A program made the position numbers and the translations under genes. Below, in pieces: positions 58,707 to 64,000 of a stretch of 64,000 nt of DNA (positions are counted from its first letter, which is position 1; each line of letters opens with the position of its first letter). Location: positions 30,080,651 through 30,144,650 of the forward strand of contig OX424558.1 of assembly GCA_949152475.1 (NCBI GenBank), written 5' to 3'. The notes under the pieces were generated by a model. The model was not told the DNA's origin. It did not search any database and saw only the letters and a list, made by a program, of their open reading frames with translations. Source of the DNA: Terebella lapidaria (lineage: Eukaryota; Annelida; Polychaeta; Terebellida; Terebellidae).

Positions 58707-59472
58707 CGATCATAATTATTCATTGCTTTGGACGTATTTGATTCGAAGTTATAAAGTCGTTGTAGAGGGTTAATTAGTTCTGATGTATATAAATACATAC
58801 ATACCTATTCATCGGGTTTTCAGAGTACATACTGTCACAATACAATACCATGGAATACATTTGGGTAGATGATGGAAGCTGTGTAGAGAAAAGAAATGCA
58901 CTGTGTGAGAATTGGAAACTCCACAAATGTGGCCGTTTTATATTACTGTTTGATAATCTGAGATGTGTTAAATGTTCGGTTATTCTTGACCTCGGATGAC
59001 ATTGAATAGTCAATCCACTCAAATCGTCACATTTCTAAATGTTCGTGTTTTTGCATCATGAGCATGATATATAACATTCTCATAAACAGATATTTTGTCA
59101 AAACGTGAACATAATAAAAACATTAGAATTTTCAATTAAAGCACAGTTTATCAAAGCATCGAAAGGCGATACATTGACATACTGTTCCTTATGATGCAGT
59201 ATCCACGTGTTTTCTACCAGTGAAAAAAAGAAATATCATGATAAATACCAGTGATTGACAAATGTGCGTAAAAGGCTTGCCAGCGCTAGATAAATCAGAT
59301 TTAGTTTTGATCTTGACACAACGGTCGGCCGCGAAAAAAATGATTTGTTACTTTGGTACCAATTATATTTATTTTCCATTTTAAAACAAATAGGATCGCG
59401 GGGATCCGTAAACCTGCGTTTCAAATAAATATGGCCTAATGTCAAATTAGATAAAACATATTTATCAACAAA

Positions 59473-60063
59473 CACTAAGCACCAAAAGTTTAGGTTCAAC
59501 ATGTGAGCGACATCCGGACTCAGAAGTGGTCAGCTCAAAGTCCAGATCTGAACCCCATCTAAATTCTATCACACCTTGGTCAGCTGTTGCAGAGAGGCCT
59601 CAAACACCCTGGCTGCACTTGAGACAAGTCTGTATGAAAAATAGGCAAGAATCACCCGGGATACTTGTCTGGATCTTGTCAGGTGCCTATCTTGCAGAGT
59701 CTAGGCATTGTGAGAAGTCCGAGGACGACAGACATGTTATTAATGGAATAAATGTGCGTAATTCTAGGGTTCGTTTACTATTAACATGTGTGTCGTCCTC
59801 GGGCTCCTCACACCGTCCAGACTCTGCACCACAAGTTCCTGACAAGATCCAGACAAGATCCAGAAATGTGTCCTGGATAATTCTTGCCTAGTTTTCACAC
59901 AGACATGTTTTAAGAGCTGCCAGTGTGTCTTAAGGCCTCTGTAACACCATCTGAACAAGGTGGTGAATAAAATTTAGTTGGTGTTCATATCTGGACTTGA
60001 ACCTGACCACTTAAGAGTCTAGATGTCTCTTACATTTTGAACCTAAACTTTTGGCGCTTAGTG
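59473..60063. mobile_element. Tc1-like remnant in unit B
   Basis: 591 bp with inverted ends CACTAAGCACCAAAAGTTT / AAACTTTTGGCGCTTAGTG, TA on the right and a mutated TA (AA) on the left. At 59,524-59,559 the plus strand encodes KWSAQSPDLNPI, the SPDLNPIE-type catalytic neighbourhood of Tc1/mariner transposases. The rest is not transposase-like and is dominated by a fold-back palindrome. It is the unoccupied counterpart of 51,813-54,379. Confidence 0.75.
59597..59957. repeat. Long imperfect palindrome in the Tc1-like remnant
   Basis: The left arm, about 59,597-59,746, is inverted and repeated at about 59,776-59,957 with a loop of about 30 bp. Matching strings include AATAGGCAAGAAT/ATTCTTGCCTAG, CTGGATCTTGTCAGG/CCTGACAAGATCCAG and CCGAGGACGACA/TGTCGTCCTCGG. 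Identity is roughly 70-75% by eye. The same structure stands at 53,913-54,271 in unit A. Confidence 0.75.
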
Positions 60064-60208
60064 TATACTGGCCACATTCACATTTTGGGAAAATAACAAA
60101 TTATGTTCAGAAATAACATATGGTGGCTGATATATGCTGCGCCTCGTCCAATATAGCTTTTCTGAATCCCGTAAACTCTGTATTGGACTCCCCATTATCC
60201 AATATTTG

Positions 60209-63200
60209 TATAATAACCTCAGATTAATTGTCAGCCATGTTCCCACCAATATTGCCAACATGTATCGTGCATGTCAATGTGATGGAGCTGGCTACCAAGG
60301 ATCTGCCGTGCATTATCCTGGTCAATATATTACCTACATCGCTCATCTAAAACCACGACGGCGTATTAGGGGCAGGTTGTATGTCAAACAAATATTGTGT
60401 CTAATTCGTGAATTCTCGATTTACAAAGTCGTGATCACGAATTATGTTCTACTGTAGTCCGTGATATTTAAAAGTATTGCGCGTGTTAGGCATTCTTAAA
60501 CTCCCCTCCTTCAGCCGCCATTTTGTTTCCATAAACGCGGGTCGAAACCCCGCCAGGGCAGGGTTGGGCTCGGGGAACACTGGTGACGTCACGCGATACA
60601 ACTCTGGAGAGTTCGATTCGAACACGAGTTAACTCGAGTCGACTCGAGTACATAAACGAAGTCGACCCTGGAAATTATGCGTGTTGAATTCTTCGTGGGA
60701 AAGTGTCAAGTTTGCCGGCTGTGTGTTTGTAGACCAGGGAGCACTTTCTACTCTGGAGTATTTTATTTCACGGCCGAAGTTCAATTTACTGTGTGTGAAT
60801 GTGTACTGAGGGATTGGTTTTAGGGCCGTGCTTTACCTGTGAAAAATATTCTACACTTGACTTGTGCGATCAATATCAATATCGACTGTAACTATAATAT
60901 CTAGAAAGAATATTGTATTGTCCAGCATCTTCTAGATACTGAATGGCAGCGTTGCCTATAACAAGGATATACACGTCGATAATCATTATGGTGTGCAGGT
61001 GCTGGCAATAGTCAGTTTCAATTTGGTTATATTTGTATGGACCTTTTTAAAGCTGAAGGCATATTCAAAATGCCACAAAAGATAAGAAAAACAGCAACAG
61101 CTCACCAGTGCTGACTATTGAGGTGGCCAAAATGTGGTCGACAGCACTGGATGCGATACCTTTAATTTATTGCATATATCGTACATAAGATGGGATAGGG
61201 CATGAAAACAAGTTCGACATCATGTATTTACAGAATAACTGGTATTTTTTTTGACATTATTATTCTGGGCACTACAGGAAGACAGCCGTTGGCTATGTGG
61301 CGACCCGACAGTGGCATAATTTGTTTTATGTTCTCATTCACGCCACATTAATGTATTATATATTGACTATACGCACTGTTGAAATAAATTTGGTTTGACT
61401 TGACTAGAGAATGACTTCAGCTAATTCGCAAAATGTCAAATATACTTCAAACTAACCTCTGGTGCTCCAAAAAGTAGGTTTCATTCACATACCAGTCTGT
61501 GGGTGCATCGAAAAGCTTTATTATTACAAGAGAATATCGGTTATGCACGGAAATTTTATCCATGTCCAAGCGGACTGACCAAAGAGTTGTGCAGAGAAAC
61601 ACAATTCTTCCAGCTTTAATACAGCCACTCAACCTGACACAGGGAAACAAGCACTGCAGTTCGATACTCTCGGCGCCTGTTAAATCTAATAGATGACCAC
61701 GGCTGTGCTTAATGTATACAAATTAAGTAGGTAGAGCGGTTGAATAAGTCAATAAGTTTTTGTTTTTACGAAAAACTCGCCTGTTTAAAATGAATTATCA
61801 ATAATTATTTCTCAGTGTTACAGTTACGATGAAGAAGCATACCATATTCCTCTTGTTGGCAGTTTCTGTTATTTTCACAATACTTAGTACATCTTACCGT
61901 CTTGCTATACACCATGTAGAACTAACTGATAAGGAGGTGAACAGTTCTGGAAGATCTACACATATGCCAACTACAACACTGCAGAGTAGGCCTACTACTG
62001 TTGCTACTGATGGAACAACTAGAACAACTGGGAGGGGGAATAACAAAGGTTAGTATATGTATATTCTCCCCTATTTGTTCATATCAAAGAATACATACCT
62101 CACACCGGCAAATGTTCTGTCTCCATCATCAATTCACACATCGTCACCATGCGTAATTTGCACCATATGTAACTCTATAATACAGTTTCGCCTGACTGAC
62201 TACGATGCTAACGCAGGCTCATCCTTTAAGCACGTTTTGTCCCAATGCGAATTTACAATTTACAAAAACTAGGTCCTGTGAGTTCGATTTGAAGCAGCAT
62301 CATATAAGATTTACAATGCAAGACCTACCTCAGCGTTGTGTCCCCAATCATCTTTTAGACATGACATAGAGTTTGAACGCTGAAGTTCATACCAGACCAG
62401 TTCGCCATAAAATGCCCCATATTCCTATATGCTCATTGTGTACTAACCTAAGCCATACCTTTGAGTAGTTTGTGCTCCTAAACAAATACAAAATTGATTC
62501 CAGTACTCAGTATTAATTTGGATATTGTATGGTCATGTCCAAGGTCACCAAAATGTTCACGACTCTTGCCTCATGCATGCCCATAATACATATCTAAGCT
62601 CTCCCAAGAGTGCGATAAGTACTGAATTAGCTGTCTAGTACTGACAATGTGTTTGACATGGAACCTTCAGACGAGTTGTGCGAAAAATTTGAGAACATCT
62701 ACATCAAGAAGATCCCGACATACAAGTCACGATCCAGAAGACTGTTACTGATGAGAATATTGGAATTTCCACCAACTGGGCAAGTGACATAACTGCAGTC
62801 GGATCTCCCGCTTCCAGTCTGGACAAACTATGCCCTGTCACAGAAACGAAAGTTTTGGACTAAAAACGGTCAACAGTGAAACACTGTCATGGATCCATCC
62901 GTGTCCAACCAGTCTCATCAAGGTCAATAGGGATTCACTAGGGACATTCACGAAACCACTCACGGCAGCTTTCTGTACAAGTCTTAGAGAAAGATACTTT
63001 CCGCTCAGGTGAAGTTCGCAGAGGTGAAAGAAGAAGAGACCAACGGTTGGAATGTCTGGTTGTATGTCATCTGAACGAGCATCCAGACAACACAGATACA
63101 CACGAGAAGCATCATTCTGCCTACAAGAGTCTGAGACTGAGACGTGTGGGACCACAAATGTAAAACTTAAAGTTAATCAATTCGTGAAGTGGTGATACAA

Positions 63201-64000
63201 ATCGTAAAGTATAGTCTAAGAATGTAAAGTAACGTTCCAACACACAAGTAAAAACTGTGGTAAAGTAGTTGTCTAAATTGTCTGAGACTGAAAGTGTTCA
63301 CACTCTCACGTAAACGAATACGAATACCCAACCACTGGAAACAGTTTCGTTTCCAACGGCCGATATGCACAAGATGAAGTTCTCATGACCTTGAGTTTCA
63401 GCATATGCTTCGATAAACTATTAATATTGTGTAGTGTGTTGTTGTATGTCAGTGTATTCGTTGGGTTATTTTCATGGTGTCTGTCAACATTTTATCTTCA
63501 GGGTTTGCGGTCGAATCGGTTCAAATTTTTTTGAGAAGTCAAAATGTAAATTTTTAGTTTTGTCTCTTCCACAGATTCCAAGTTCACCACGTTACGGGTG
63601 TGCACTCAAGAGGAGCGAATCCAACATTTGCGCAAAACGTGTGAGCATTATAAGGATTCCCCGGATAATGAGTTCACACATCCAAGTGAAAACATCATCG
63701 TTGACAGCCGTCACAATTTGCTGATTGGCTTGATGTCCAAGGCTGGATGCACCGCCATAAAGGCATTGCTGATGGAGGCAGCAGGATTCAATGTGAGTCG
63801 GCTGTATCGGTCCAGATCTGATCACCTCATGTTCGTGCATATTAGGGAATCACTGGGAAAATTAGGTATATTTTTCATCGGCGACAAAAATGAAAGAGAA
63901 ACTAAAAAGATACTGAAGAGCCATGATAGTTTTCTGGTAGTGCGTCACCCTTTTGAGAGACTGCTATCTGTGTACAGAGGGAAGATTGTTGCTCCAGATT
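60209..64000 (+). repeat. Sulfotransferase tandem unit C (truncated by window end)
   Basis: Third head-to-tail copy, starting again at the repeat U junction. It differs from A and B by substitutions and small indels, including a replacement of about 60-70 bp before exon 2 around 63,415-63,480. Whether more units follow cannot be seen. Confidence 0.88.
61829..64000 (+). CDS. ST6: carbohydrate sulfotransferase (3' end outside window)
   Basis: Exon 1 is 61829-62048 (type II signal anchor, stem, phase-1 donor) and exon 2 starts at 63575 and is open to the end of the window. The visible protein matches ST5 almost residue for residue through the 5'-phosphosulfate loop MSKAGCTAIK and the 3'-phosphate loop RHPFERLLSVYRGK. 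No damage is visible in the part shown. Confidence 0.85.

Larger units (their letters stand above)
54529..60208 (+). repeat. Sulfotransferase tandem unit B (contains ST5)
   Basis: Complete unit of 5.68 kb between two occurrences of the ATAAC(G/C)TCAGATTAATTGTCAGCC junction. Aligns end to end with unit A (minus the LINE) and with the visible part of unit C, with few substitutions and short indels. Confidence 0.9.

Noticed and set aside
1-64000. tRNA, rRNA or other structured RNA genes
   Set aside because: No A/B-box pairs with a cloverleaf and no rRNA-like sequence were recognised by eye; a covariance-model search would be needed to exclude them.

Overview
The window is animal nuclear DNA. 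Genes are split by GT-AG introns, UTRs carry AATAAA signals, and most of the rest is DNA transposons, LINEs and satellite-like repeats. The repeat types (CR1-like LINE with PHD finger and 2A-like peptide, L1/Tx1-like LINE, XPG-type nuclease transposon) and the expanded carbohydrate sulfotransferases suggest a marine invertebrate, either an invertebrate deuterostome or a lophotrochozoan. I cannot go further. All exon models, alignments and coordinates were read by eye.

Host genes. (1) The last two exons of a transmembrane protein gene lie at 1-458. (2) Six genes of the HNK-1/CHST8-14 carbohydrate sulfotransferase family share one design: a short exon 1 with a type II signal anchor, a phase-1 intron, and one large catalytic exon ending in Gly-Pro-Cys-Cys. 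ST1 (minus) and ST2 (plus) are divergent and old, at 2.6-6.2 kb. ST3 (minus) is at 16.9-20.2 kb. ST4, ST5 and ST6 (plus, 48.5-64 kb) lie in a young tandem array with a unit of about 5.7 kb; ST4 is a pseudogene and ST6 runs off the window. (3) An eight-exon secreted protein gene at 25,976-29,232 encodes signal peptide, WAP-like, antistasin-like, Kunitz, antistasin-like and Kunitz modules.

Mobile DNA. Three short elements (1810-2180, 18232-19106, 34078-34942) share an unusual plan. Each starts TAC(A/G)G, is flanked by a 6-7 bp target duplication, and is filled with head-to-head arrays of a 19-21 bp unit that is itself an interrupted palindrome; the unit differs in each. The 18 kb copy sits in the ST3 intron, and the matching introns of ST4-ST6 keep the empty site. 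A complete-looking 8.0 kb transposon (38,794-46,819) has terminal inverted repeats of about 600 bp, TA at both ends, an 18 x 33 bp minisatellite and two large same-frame ORFs, the second with an XPG/FEN1-like nuclease signature. A fossil piece of a relative lies at 24.33-24.59 kb. Also present are a 3.15 kb TTAA-flanked element without a recognisable transposase (7047-10200), a repeat family with GGTTACCGG ends and 130-bp satellite units (10.6-16.75 kb, and reversed in intron 1 of the Kunitz gene), a hAT-like element (21,222-22,108), Tc1-like remnants with a fold-back palindrome inside each sulfotransferase unit, two CR1/Jockey-type LINEs on the minus strand (30.9-33.3 and 35.0-38.4 kb), an L1/Tx1-type LINE inserted only in the ST4 unit (51,847-53,912), and older LINE and Penelope-like fragments (22.1-23.4, 24.6-25.0 kb).

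Together the window shows a sulfotransferase cluster growing by inverted and tandem duplication and being steadily invaded by transposons. Because the paralogous copies can be aligned to each other, several insertions can be ordered in time without outside data.
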